64,000 nucleotides of DNA from Ralstonia sp. A12 (lineage in GTDB: Bacteria; Pseudomonadota; Gammaproteobacteria; Burkholderiales; Burkholderiaceae): NCBI RefSeq assembly GCF_000801955.1, contig NZ_JSZO01000004.1, positions 124,001 through 188,000 of the forward strand, given 5' to 3'. The first letter of the stretch is position 1. Every line of letters begins with the position of its first letter. Shown in pieces: positions 56,077 through 64,000 of the stretch. Under the pieces are notes generated by a model that searched no databases, had not been told where the DNA came from, and saw only the letters and a program-made list of their open reading frames with translations. A program made the position numbers and the translations under genes.

Positions 56077-56907
56077 TCAGACGGTCATCTGTATCGCCGC
56101 GGGACGTAGCGGCGTGCGTGCAAACGGAGTCTCGACCAGCGGCTCGGGCTTGCGCGAGGTGACCATGTTCAGGCGATCGCTGATCGGCTCGGCAGCCTGA
56201 GCGGCACCACCGCCCACCACCAGGCGATAGCCGCCACCGCGCACGGTCTGGATCAGGCCGTCGCACGGCGTGCCGGCCAGCGCCACACGCAGCTTGCGCA
56301 CGTGCACGTCGACGGTCCGTTCACCCACGAAGACGTGGTTGCCCCACACGCGGTCGAGCAGTTGCGTGCGTGAGTGCACGCGTTGCGGATGCGCAACCAG
56401 GAAGTGCAGCAGGCGGAATTCCAGCGGGCTGAGTGCGATGGCGCGCGGGCCGGTTTCGGTGTGCGCAGTCACGCCCAGCGTGAGCGGGTCGAGGCGCAGG
56501 CCGTTGACCTGCAGGATCTCATCGCCTTGCTGCGGTGCGCGTCGGCGTAGCACGGCACGGATGCGGGCATGCAGCTCGCCGGTGTCGCACGGCTTGACGA
56601 CGTAGTCGTCGGCACCGGCATCCAGCGCTGCGATCTTGGCGCGCGCGTCGCCATGACGCGACAACACGATGACCGGCAGGCCGCGCGTGTGCGTGTTGGC
56701 GCGCAGCGCCAGCAGCATGTCGATCGACTCACGCTCGGGCCACGTCCACTCCATCACGAGCAAATCCGGTGTGGAAGCCTGGATTGCGGCTTGCGCCTGC
56801 GCTGGGCTGTCGACGCGCAGGACATGATGTCCGCCGTCGCGCAGGGAAAATGACAAACGTTCGCCCTCTGCCTGGTCCTGTTCGACCAGCACGATCTGAG
56901 TACCCAC
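56077..56907 (-). CDS. Orphan OmpR/PhoB-type response regulator with Glu at phospho-acceptor position
   Basis: A 276-residue protein beginning at a GTG preceded by GGAGG at ideal 8-nt spacing. The receiver shows IVLVEQDQAEG and, where PhoB has Asp, Glu53 in LLVMEWTWPE; the conserved Thr is Ser (VLSRHG) and Lys is present (DDYVVKPCD). The DNA-binding domain has ALSPLEFRLLHFLVAHPQRVHSRTQLLDRVWGNHVFVGERTVDVHVRKLRVAL. No histidine kinase gene is adjacent. Glu can mimic a phosphorylated Asp, so it may be constitutively active or non-phosphorylatable; this is inference. A 40-residue C-terminal tail extends the family fold. Confidence 0.88.
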   Translation of the reverse strand: MGTQIVLVEQDQAEGERLSFSLRDGGHHVLRVDSPAQAQAAIQASTPDLLVMEWTWPERESIDMLLALRANTHTRGLPVIVLSRHGDARAKIAALDAGADDYVVKPCDTGELHARIRAVLRRRAPQQGDEILQVNGLRLDPLTLGVTAHTETGPRAIALSPLEFRLLHFLVAHPQRVHSRTQLLDRVWGNHVFVGERTVDVHVRKLRVALAGTPCDGLIQTVRGGGYRLVVGGGAAQAAEPISDRLNMVTSRKPEPLVETPFARTPLRPAAIQMTV

Positions 56908-57774
56908 TTGTAAAACCTCCCGTCTAACCAGCCGACACACTCCGGCGAGCAGCCTTGCGGCTGCGCTCTGCTGTCTGCGGTGCGCGTTGTTATCAAACCC
57001 ATGCATGCGTTGCGCGTCTGCCTGCAGGTCGTTCTTGCCGGGCACCATTTGCCGGGGGCCACTAGGTGTGTGGGCCTGGCGCGCGATCGTCGTGTGCTGC
57101 TATCCCGTTGACGGTCGGTGGCGGAGCCTCCTGGATGTTCCAGGGTGGTTTGGAAAAGGCGTCACAAGCCCATCGGCCCCTGCGCTGCGTGCCGCACAGT
57201 GCAATCGTTTGCACAGCGTGCGTCATCGTTCACGCGAAAACCGAACCGGCGCCCCCCCGAGCGCCGGGAGGATGGAGGGGTACCCCCATCCGCACATGGC
57301 ATTGGCCTGCCGTCCTTTTCTGATTCCTTTTGTCTGGATACCCCTCTCCGGCTCAGTGAAGAAGGATCCCGTTTTGCCGGATTATAAGAATCTCGCGGGA
57401 ATTCGTCACGCACCATTTTTAAAAGTCGTTAATTTTTTAGGGGCGGTACATTTCGTACGACATTGATTGACACGGACTCTTCACAAAGCTATGCGGGGCA
57501 AGGGTCTTGGGGCGTGTCATGCTTGCAAAGATTCAAGATTCGCATAAATGCATAGTGATTATGTTTTGATTGGCATAACGTGCGTCAGCCTGTGCTTGAC
57601 GGTATTTTTTACAACAGGATTCAATTAAGTTGAAATCAAGTGATCTGTTTTATTGAAGGGGGTAAATCGCTTAATTTAAACCTTTAGGATTACTGCTCAT
57701 TGCTTGAGCAAGCGATGGCAGCGGGCACAAAAAAGCCCGCACGAGGCGGGCTTCTTGGCGAGCGGTCAAGCGCG
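56908..57774. other. 870-bp intergenic region upstream of the orphan regulator
   Basis: No credible gene. The first part is GC-normal; from about 57390 to 57700 it becomes strikingly AT-rich relative to the window. It contains GGGGTACCCC (57277-57286) within GGATGG...CATCC, and TTCAATTAAGTTGAA (57620-57634, imperfect palindrome). It may hold the regulator promoter with nucleoid-protein binding, or residual foreign DNA. Confidence 0.6.
57725..57757 (-). terminator. Terminator of pckG
   Basis: AAGCCCGC...GCGGGCTT hairpin (about 57733-57755, loop ACGAG). On the minus strand it is followed by a run of six T. Confidence 0.85.
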
Positions 57775-59649
57775 TCAGCCTTGCAGGCGACCCTCCAGGC
57801 GCGCCTTGGCTTCCGGCAGCGCCTGTGGCAGGTGGTTCGCCAGTTGCGTGAACAGCTCGTCGTGCAGCGCCAGCTCCTGCTTCCAGGCGGCAGCGTCGAG
57901 CGAGATCACCTTGGCAAACTGCTCGGCCGTGAAGTCCAGGCCTTCCCAGCTCAGCTCTTCATAGCGCGGCGACACGCCGAATACGTGCTCATCGCCCTGT
58001 GCCTGGCCTTCGATACGGTCGATCATCCACTTCAGCACGCGCATGTTCTCGCCAAAGCCCGGCCACACGAACTTGCCGTTCTCGTCTTTGCGGAACCAGT
58101 TCACGCAGAAGATTTTCGGCAGCGTGGCGCCGCTCTTGGCGAGCTGGTCGCCCAGCTTGAGCCAGTGCGCGAAGTAGTCGGCCATGTTGTAGCCGCAGAA
58201 CGGCAGCATGGCGAACGGGTCGCGGCGCACGATGCCTTGCTGGCCGGCGGCGGCGGCGGTGGTTTCCGAGCCCATCGTGGCGGCCATGTACACGCCTTCG
58301 GTCCAGTCGCGCGCTTCGGTCACCAGCGGCACGGTGGTCGAGCGGCGACCGCCGAAGATGAACGCATCAATGGGTACGCCAGCCGGGTTGTCCCACTGCG
58401 GATCGATCGACGGGCACTGTGCAGCCGGTGCCGTGAAACGCGCGTTCGGGTGTGCAGCCTTGCGGCCGGTTTCCTTGGCGCTCGCGGGCGTCCAGTCCTG
58501 GCCTTGCCAGTCGATCAGGTGCGCGGGCGGCGTGTCGGTCATGCCCTCCCACCACACGTCGCCGTCGTCCGTCAGCGCCACGTTGGTGAAGATGACGTTT
58601 TCCTTGAGCGTGGCCATCGCGTTGAAGTTGGTCTTCTCGCTGGTGCCCGGGGCCACGCCAAAGTAGCCGGCTTCCGGGTTGATGGCGTACAGGCGGGTCT
58701 GGCCGTCGGCGTCCTGGCGGGGTTTGATCCAGGCGATGTCGTCGCCGATGGTCGTCACCTTCCAGCCGTTGAAGCCGGCCGGCGGAATCAACATCGCAAA
58801 GTTGGTCTTGCCGCAGGCCGACGGGAAGGCGGCCGCCACGTGATACGTCTGACCTTCCGGCGAGGTCACGCCCAGGATCAGCATATGCTCAGCCAGCCAG
58901 CCCTGGTCGCGGCCCATGGTGGAAGCGATGCGCAGTGCGAAGCACTTCTTGCCCAGCAGCGCGTTGCCGCCGTAGCCTGAGCCGAACGACCAGATCTCGC
59001 GCGATTCCGGGAAGTGCACGATGTACTTGGTCGGGTTGCACGGCCACGGCACGTCTTTCTCGCCGGCGGCCAGCGGCTTGCCGACGGTGTGCACGCACGG
59101 CACGAAATCGCCGTTGGTGCCCAGCACGTCATACACGGCGCGGCCCATGCGGGTCATGATGCGCATGTTGACGGCCACATACGGGCTGTCCGACAGTTCC
59201 ACGCCAATGTGCGCGATCGGCGAGCCCAGCGGGCCCATCGAGAACGGCACCACATACAGCGTGCGGCCGCGCATGCTGCCGTCAAACAGGCCATTCAGCG
59301 TCTGGCGCATCTCGGCTGGCGCCGTCCAGTTGTTGGTGGGGCCGGCGTCTTCCTTTTTCTGCGAGCAGATGAAGGTGCGGTCTTCCACGCGCGCCACGTC
59401 CGACGGGTCCGACAGCGCCAGGTACGAATTCTTGCGCTTGGCCGGGTTGAGCTGCTTCATCGTGCCGGCGGCCACCATCTCGGCGCACAGGCGGTCGTAT
59501 TCCTCTTGCGAACCGTCGCACCAGACAATGCGCTCCGGCTTGGTGAGCGCGGCGATTTCGCCCACCCACGCGATCAGTCGTGCGTGTTTGACGTAGTCAG
59601 GCACGTTCAATGCGGGCACGCCCTGCATCACGGGTTGATTCATGACCAA
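57775..59649 (-). CDS. pckG: Phosphoenolpyruvate carboxykinase (GTP)
   Basis: A 624-residue gluconeogenic enzyme that converts oxaloacetate and GTP to PEP. Visible are [36 protein letters not shown], the P-loop [15 protein letters not shown] with the reactive-cysteine region typical of GTP-PEPCK, and [18 protein letters not shown]. It lies in an isolated position with its own terminator, and the 420-bp upstream region is shared with a divergent dehydrogenase gene. Its length fits the GTP family. Confidence 0.96.
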   Translation of the reverse strand: MVMNQPVMQGVPALNVPDYVKHARLIAWVGEIAALTKPERIVWCDGSQEEYDRLCAEMVAAGTMKQLNPAKRKNSYLALSDPSDVARVEDRTFICSQKKEDAGPTNNWTAPAEMRQTLNGLFDGSMRGRTLYVVPFSMGPLGSPIAHIGVELSDSPYVAVNMRIMTRMGRAVYDVLGTNGDFVPCVHTVGKPLAAGEKDVPWPCNPTKYIVHFPESREIWSFGSGYGGNALLGKKCFALRIASTMGRDQGWLAEHMLILGVTSPEGQTYHVAAAFPSACGKTNFAMLIPPAGFNGWKVTTIGDDIAWIKPRQDADGQTRLYAINPEAGYFGVAPGTSEKTNFNAMATLKENVIFTNVALTDDGDVWWEGMTDTPPAHLIDWQGQDWTPASAKETGRKAAHPNARFTAPAAQCPSIDPQWDNPAGVPIDAFIFGGRRSTTVPLVTEARDWTEGVYMAATMGSETTAAAAGQQGIVRRDPFAMLPFCGYNMADYFAHWLKLGDQLAKSGATLPKIFCVNWFRKDENGKFVWPGFGENMRVLKWMIDRIEGQAQGDEHVFGVSPRYEELSWEGLDFTAEQFAKVISLDAAAWKQELALHDELFTQLANHLPQALPEAKARLEGRLQG

Positions 59650-60072
59650 AACTCCAATGGAAGTGAAAAAGAAAGCGGTGGCAGATCAGCACGGCAGTCT
59701 CGGCCGGGGCACCCAGTGGCGGGGTGGAAAGCGATCGACGGCGCATCCTGAGCGGGCCGGATCAGCGATTTCCAGAGGGAGGGGTGACGCAGGCGGAGGG
59801 ACAGTGGCCGTGCTGATTTCACATTCAGTTACAAAGCGGTTCGCTACCGGAAGATGGGTTTTTCCGGGCGGCGGGGGCCGCGTGCGCTAAAGTGGCGGGA
59901 CCGAGGTCAATAGACCCTAGAACAAGGACTCGTCACCAGCGGGGCTGCGCAAATTGCGTGCCCGCGGCGGGCAATTCCAAACGTCGACACGGATTGTCGT
60001 GCGACGAGGGATGGGAAGAATACCACCGCGAGGGATCGCTGTTTTTTGCTGCGCACCATTGTTCGAAGTGAG
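59650..60072. other. Divergent intergenic region pckG / D-2-hydroxyacid dehydrogenase
   Basis: About 420 bp holding the promoters of both genes. The only structure noted is GGTC-AATA-GACC (59905-59916). No credible coding sequence was seen. Confidence 0.5.
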
Positions 60073-61107
60073 ATGTCGATGAAGATTGCCGTACTGGACG
60101 ACTACCAAGACGCTGTTCGCAAGCTGGATTGCTTCAGCCTGATGCAGGACCACGAAGTCAAAGTGTTCAACAACACCGTCAAAGGCGTGGGGCAATTGGC
60201 CGCACGCGTGGCGGACGTTGAAGCCATTGTGCTGATCCGGGAGCGCACGCGCGTGACGCGTCAGTTGCTCGATCGCCTGCCCAAACTCAAGATCATCAGC
60301 CAGACCGGGCGCGTATCGCGCGATACCGGTAGCCATATCGATCTGGACGCTTGTACAGACAAGGGCGTGGTGGTGCTGGAGGGCAAGGGCTCGCCGGTGG
60401 CGCCGGCCGAGTTGACCTGGGCGCTGGTGATGGCCGCGCAGCGCCGCATTCCGCAGTACGTGGCGAGCCTCAAGCACGGCGCGTGGCAGCAGTCGGGGCT
60501 CAAATCCACGACGATGCCGCCGAACTTCGGCATCGGCCGTGTGCTGAAGGGCCAGACGCTCGGCATTTTTGGTTACGGCAAGATCGGCCAGCTCGTGGCG
60601 AGCTACGGCCGTGCCTTTGGCATGAACGTGCTGGTGTGGGGCCGGGAAGGCTCGCAGGAACGCGCCCGCGCTGACGGCTTTGGCGTGGCGGAATCGAAAG
60701 AGGCGCTGTTCGAGCAGTCCGACGTGCTGTCCGTCCACTTGCGCCTGAACGACGAAACGCGCGGCATCGTGACGGTGGGCGATCTCACGCGCATGAAGCC
60801 GACTGCGCTATTCGTCAACACCAGCCGCGCCGAGCTGGTGGAAGAAAACGGCCTGGTGACCTCGCTCAACCGCGGGCGCCCGGGCATGGCTGCCATCGAC
60901 GTGTTTGAAACAGAACCCATCCTGCAGGGCCACACCCTGCTGCGCATGGAGAACTGCATCTGCACACCGCACATTGGCTATGTGGAACGCGACAGCTACG
61001 AGATGTACTTCCGTGTCGCGTTCCAGAACATCCTCGATGTCCTGCAGGGCAACGTTGACAGCGTGGTCAACCCGACCGCACTGGCACCGGCGCTGATCCG
61101 CGCCTGA
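60073..61107 (+). CDS. D-2-hydroxyacid dehydrogenase
   Basis: A 344-residue NAD(P)-dependent enzyme. The dinucleotide motif is GIFGYGKIGQLVASYGRAFGMNVLVWGRE; active-site Arg lies in FVNTSRAELVEENGLVTSL, Glu in AIDVFETEPI and His in CTPHIGYVERDSYEMYF. It resembles the SerA/formate-dehydrogenase-like branch, substrate unknown. The start at ATG 60073 (MSMKIAV) or 60079 (MKIAV) is a close choice. Confidence 0.9.
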   Translation: MSMKIAVLDDYQDAVRKLDCFSLMQDHEVKVFNNTVKGVGQLAARVADVEAIVLIRERTRVTRQLLDRLPKLKIISQTGRVSRDTGSHIDLDACTDKGVVVLEGKGSPVAPAELTWALVMAAQRRIPQYVASLKHGAWQQSGLKSTTMPPNFGIGRVLKGQTLGIFGYGKIGQLVASYGRAFGMNVLVWGREGSQERARADGFGVAESKEALFEQSDVLSVHLRLNDETRGIVTVGDLTRMKPTALFVNTSRAELVEENGLVTSLNRGRPGMAAIDVFETEPILQGHTLLRMENCICTPHIGYVERDSYEMYFRVAFQNILDVLQGNVDSVVNPTALAPALIRA

Positions 61108-61132
61108 CGCCCAGTCTCCAGCCTTTAGCCGA

Positions 61133-62023
61133 TCAAGCCGCAGCGCGAAGCTGCGGCTGATTGGCGCCTGCGCCGTCAAAGCGGAAGCTGTCCATCGCCA
61201 GCGAGCCGTAGGTGACCGTGTCGATCACGTGCTGAGCCTGCACGCCGCCCGGCGTGGCTTGGTTCGGCTGGCCCATCGCGGCGCCCAGTGCCACGTACAG
61301 CGGCATCAGGTGCTCGTCGGTCGGGTGGGCGTGGGCGGCTTGCGGGGCTTGCGCGCGGTAGTCGCAGAAGGTGGCGAAATCGCCGCTGCGGATGCCTTCG
61401 GTCATGGCCTCCATCATCCATTCGCGGAATGTGTTCACCCACGGCTCCACCGGCACGCCATGTTGTGCCGTGCCGGGGCCGCGCATCAGCGCGCGCAGGT
61501 TGTGCGTGAAGCTGCCGGAGCCGATGATCAGCACGCCCTCGTCGCGCAGCGGCGCGAGCGTGCGGCCCATCGCCATCTGGCACGCGGGCGACAGGCCCGG
61601 CATCAACGACACCTGTACCACGGGGATCTTCGCCTCGGGAAACATCAGCATCAGCGGCACCCAGGCGCCGTGGTCCAGCGGCTGGCGCGGGTCGAGCACG
61701 GTTGATGCCTGCTCTTCCAGGCCCGGGACGATGTTGCCGTCGATCAGCGCGCGGATGCGCTCGGCCAGGTCCGGTGCGCCCGGCGGCGCATATTCCAGCG
61801 CATAGAGCTGCGGCGGAAAACCACCGAAGTCGTGCCACGCCTCTTGCTGGGCGCGGGCGGTGACGGCCGGGCGACGCGTCATCCAGTGCGGCGAGACCAC
61901 GACGATGGCGCGGGGCGCAAGCGCAGTCATCTCTTGCCCAAGTGCGACGAGGGATTGGCCGACAGGGCCCGGATCGGCCGCCAGCATCGGCGACCCATGA
62001 GACAGATAGAGCACGGGAAGCAT
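61133..62023 (-). CDS. LigB/DODA-type extradiol ring-cleavage dioxygenase
   Basis: A 296-residue class III extradiol dioxygenase of the YgiD/DODA type. Metal/His motifs LYLSHGSPMLA near the N-terminus, ALAPRAIVVVSPHWMTRRP, HGAWVPLMLMFPEA and GSGSFTHNLRAL are visible; it is a candidate for 4,5-DOPA or other catechol cleavage. The start MLPVLYLSH is preferred; an upstream ATG adds ten residues. It is convergent with the hydroxyacid dehydrogenase. Confidence 0.9.
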   Translation of the reverse strand: MLPVLYLSHGSPMLAADPGPVGQSLVALGQEMTALAPRAIVVVSPHWMTRRPAVTARAQQEAWHDFGGFPPQLYALEYAPPGAPDLAERIRALIDGNIVPGLEEQASTVLDPRQPLDHGAWVPLMLMFPEAKIPVVQVSLMPGLSPACQMAMGRTLAPLRDEGVLIIGSGSFTHNLRALMRGPGTAQHGVPVEPWVNTFREWMMEAMTEGIRSGDFATFCDYRAQAPQAAHAHPTDEHLMPLYVALGAAMGQPNQATPGGVQAQHVIDTVTYGSLAMDSFRFDGAGANQPQLRAAA

Positions 62024-62156
62024 GTCAAATTTCCTGAAGAATATGACTGCCATTCTGCGCCTCCCTCACGCATGGAACGTGCATGGATTTGGAGGCAGGG
62101 ATCAGGAAAGTTGAACAAGTGCGCTCAAGCGCTCAGCCGCTCAACCATGCGGGTGC

Positions 62157-63596
62157 TCAGAAACTGAGCAGCTCCTCTGCCACGGTCGGGTGTAGGCCCA
62201 CCGTGGTGCGCAGATGCTTGAGCCGCACGCCCATGCGCACTGCCACGGCCAGCGCCTGAATGATCTCCGGCGCCGCGTTGTCGACGATATGCGCGCCAAG
62301 CACGCGCCCGCTGCGCGCGTTGCACACCAGCTTGATCAGCGATTCCATGCCGGTGCCGGCAAAGCGCTGTTCGAGCGAAACAAAGCGGCGGACCACCACG
62401 TCGATGCGGTCGGCGGCGGCGCGCTTGTCGCCGTCGGTTTCGAGTTTGGTCCCGCGTTTGCCCAACTCGGGCCAGCGGGTGCGTGCGTCAGCTTCGGTCA
62501 GACCCACGGTGGCGATGGCTGGATCGCAGAACACTGCCGTCGGCACGGCATTCATATCGGGCAGCTTGGTGCCCTTGCCGAACAGGCGTTCGGCCACGTA
62601 GTGCCCTTGTGCCGTGGCCACGGGTGTGAGTTGCTGTGCGCTGCTGACATCGCCCACGGCATGCACGCCGCGTGCGCGGGTGCGGAAGTGGCGGTCCACG
62701 GCGATGCCACCGCGCCCATCCAGCGAGACGCCCGCCGCGTCGAGCCCGAGCCCTGCGGTGGTCGGCGCGCGGCCGATGGCGGCCAGCACGCGTTGGGCGC
62801 GCAGCACGCGTGGGATGTCATCGTTGGCGCCGCTTACGTAAACGGCCACGCCACCGCCGTTGACAGCATCGCGCTCCACGCGCACCACGTCGGCGTTCGG
62901 GACCAGGTCAACGCCGCTGCGGGTCAGGGCCTGTGTTGTGGCTTCGGACACGGCGACATCGAACTCAGCCAGCACACGCGCCTCGCGCACCAGCAGCGTC
63001 ACGCGTACACCAAAGCGCGCAAGCATCGATGCCAATTCCACAGCAACCACGCCGCCGCCCACGATGATGAGCGAGGCGGGCAGCGTGTCCCAGCCAAAGA
63101 CGTCGTCGGAGCTGCAGGCGAGTTCAGCGCCGGGCACCGGCAGCGGCACGGGCTGCGCGCCGGTGGCCAGCACGACCTGCCGCGCACGCAGCGTGGTCTT
63201 ACCGGTGTCGCTTTGCAGCCGGACGATGCCGCGCCCGCGCAGCGAGGCCATCCCGGTCAGCCATTGCACGCCGGCATCGAGCAGGTGCGCGTGGTAGACC
63301 TCGTTCAGGCGCGCCACTTCGGCGCGGGTGCGGGCGATGGCTTCGGCCCAGGCGTCGGCGGCATGCACGGTGTGGATCGCGCGCAGGCAACGCGCCACCG
63401 TCTGCGACCATGCGGCACCGTAGCCGAGCAGCTTCTTGGGCACACAGCCGCGGTTGACGCAGGTGCCGCCCACCTGCGCGCGGTCGATGATCAGCGTGCG
63501 TGCACCCAACTGCGCTGCACGGCGCGCGGCCGCCAACCCGGCCGAGCCGGCGCCGATCACGATCAAGTCAAAGGAAGCTGCGGATTTTGCGGGCAT
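62157..63596 (-). CDS. gor: Glutathione-reductase-like FAD disulfide oxidoreductase
   Basis: A 479-residue flavoprotein of the glutathione reductase / dihydrolipoamide dehydrogenase class. FAD motif DLIVIGAGSAGLAAARRAAQLGA, redox pair in VGGTCVNRGCVPKKLLGYGAAW, NAD(P)H motif LIIVGGGVVAVELASMLARFG, and catalytic His in VGLHPTVAEELLSF are all present. Glutathione reductase is the best guess; substrate and NADPH specificity are inferred. Start at MPAKSAAS is chosen because it precedes the FAD motif at normal spacing. Confidence 0.9.
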   Translation of the reverse strand: MPAKSAASFDLIVIGAGSAGLAAARRAAQLGARTLIIDRAQVGGTCVNRGCVPKKLLGYGAAWSQTVARCLRAIHTVHAADAWAEAIARTRAEVARLNEVYHAHLLDAGVQWLTGMASLRGRGIVRLQSDTGKTTLRARQVVLATGAQPVPLPVPGAELACSSDDVFGWDTLPASLIIVGGGVVAVELASMLARFGVRVTLLVREARVLAEFDVAVSEATTQALTRSGVDLVPNADVVRVERDAVNGGGVAVYVSGANDDIPRVLRAQRVLAAIGRAPTTAGLGLDAAGVSLDGRGGIAVDRHFRTRARGVHAVGDVSSAQQLTPVATAQGHYVAERLFGKGTKLPDMNAVPTAVFCDPAIATVGLTEADARTRWPELGKRGTKLETDGDKRAAADRIDVVVRRFVSLEQRFAGTGMESLIKLVCNARSGRVLGAHIVDNAAPEIIQALAVAVRMGVRLKHLRTTVGLHPTVAEELLSF

Positions 63597-63701
63597 GGCG
63601 GTGTCCGTCGAAAAAGCATCGGCCGGACGGCCATGGCGGCACGCCGGCGGGCGTGCCGTGTGCAGCAAACGGCGCGCCCGCCGCTTGCCGGACGACGATG
63701 G

Positions 63702-64000
63702 CTACGCAGCCACCGGTTCGGCGAACCCGCGTGGAAGTTCGCGCAGGAAGGTTTCGCCGTCATGACGGCCGAGCGCATAGGCGTCGCGCATGGCGCCCGG
63801 GCGGGTGTAATCCCAACTGGAGATCGGCACCTTGCGCGAGGGCTGCACGTAGAAACGGCGCTGAACGTCACCCGTGCCACCGGCCACCGGCACATCCAGG
63901 CGGAAAAACGTCGGGCGCGGGTACAGGCGCGTCACCAGCACCAGCGCGTCGCCCGGGGTCGGGTCCAGCGCGTGCACCGGCACGTTGTCGACCATGCCGC
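63702..64000 (-). CDS. C-terminal part of an unidentified protein (cut by window edge)
   Basis: The frame runs to a TAG stop from an open end at the window edge, so the gene is probably incomplete. The 99 visible codons encode a Pro/Arg-rich segment with PTPGDALVLVTRLYPRPTFFRLDVPVAGGTG and YVQPSRKVPISSWDYTRPGAMRDAYALGRHDGETFLREL. I do not recognise the family. It lies about 105 bp upstream of the gor-like gene on the same strand. Confidence 0.6.
   Translation of the reverse strand, partial: GMVDNVPVHALDPTPGDALVLVTRLYPRPTFFRLDVPVAGGTGDVQRRFYVQPSRKVPISSWDYTRPGAMRDAYALGRHDGETFLRELPRGFAEPVAA

Noticed and set aside
56987-57466. 159-codon open frame in the AT-rich intergenic region
   Set aside because: Runs through GC-rich and AT-rich parts with no signal, domain or ribosome site; no sign of coding bias.

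Overview
The window is ordinary, dense, GC-rich chromosomal DNA from a beta-proteobacterium. The gene content and order (mreBCD-mrdA-rodA divergent from gatCAB, a gatB-DUF484-xerC chain, dksA and hslVU near COG0523 GTPases, metX-metW, gabR/gabTD, a RegA/RegB pair) and the protein sequences point to Burkholderiales, most likely genus Ralstonia. This taxonomic call is inference from recalled family sequences; no database search was made. I see no rRNA, tRNA, CRISPR array, prophage or insertion sequence. About 58 genes are supported, one of them frameshifted and two cut by the window edges.

Layout. 1-6.3 kb: tail of a thioredoxin-like gene, topB, a LysR regulator and an AMP-dependent acyl-CoA ligase. 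6.3-12.8 kb: the rod-shape/elongasome operon on the minus strand (mreB, mreC, mreD, mrdA, rodA). 13.3-20 kb: gatC, gatA, a lipoprotein, a secreted hydrolase, gatB, DUF484 and xerC. 20-25 kb: an rRNA methyltransferase, a DUF457-type membrane protein, and a two-gene carbohydrate oxidase/lactonase module. 24.9-28.8 kb: a zinc-linked block of a Fur/Zur-type repressor with its own 7-1-7 operator, a COG0523 GTPase, a DksA lacking three of the four zinc cysteines, and a second COG0523 GTPase. 28.9-36.5 kb: an orphan peptide-binding protein, hslVU, a RegA/RegB-like redox two-component system, a PCuAC copper chaperone, and an ECF sigma/anti-sigma/CWC cluster. 36.7-44.8 kb: argB followed by a 121-bp palindromic element, a HAD phosphatase, slmA, gabR-gabT-gabD, and an HxlR/carboxymuconolactone-decarboxylase pair. 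45-54 kb: metX-metW behind a probable SAM-II riboswitch with a terminator; a Sel1 protein; the cstA-ybdD pyruvate/peptide uptake pair facing a Cache-domain kinase and NarL-type regulator; and hyi. 53.4-64 kb: a frameshifted lipoprotein, a DUF3617 protein, an orphan OmpR-type regulator with Glu at the phospho-acceptor position and an 870-bp partly AT-rich upstream region, pckG, a D-2-hydroxyacid dehydrogenase, a LigB/DODA-type dioxygenase, a glutathione-reductase-like flavoprotein, and a cut gene.

How the parts work together: cell elongation (mre/mrd), amidotransferase charging of tRNA-Gln/Asn (gatCAB), chromosome-dimer resolution (xerC), proteolysis (hslVU), metal homeostasis (zur, two COG0523 proteins, PCuAC), methionine synthesis under riboswitch control, gluconeogenesis and C3 metabolism (pckG, cstA, hyi, hydroxyacid dehydrogenase) and redox sensing (RegAB, gor). 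The points most worth follow-up are the Zur/COG0523/DksA block, the SAM-II leader of metX, the palindrome after argB, the Glu-for-Asp orphan regulator, the oxidase-lactonase pair, and the mirrored DNA sites in front of cstA and its neighbouring two-component genes.
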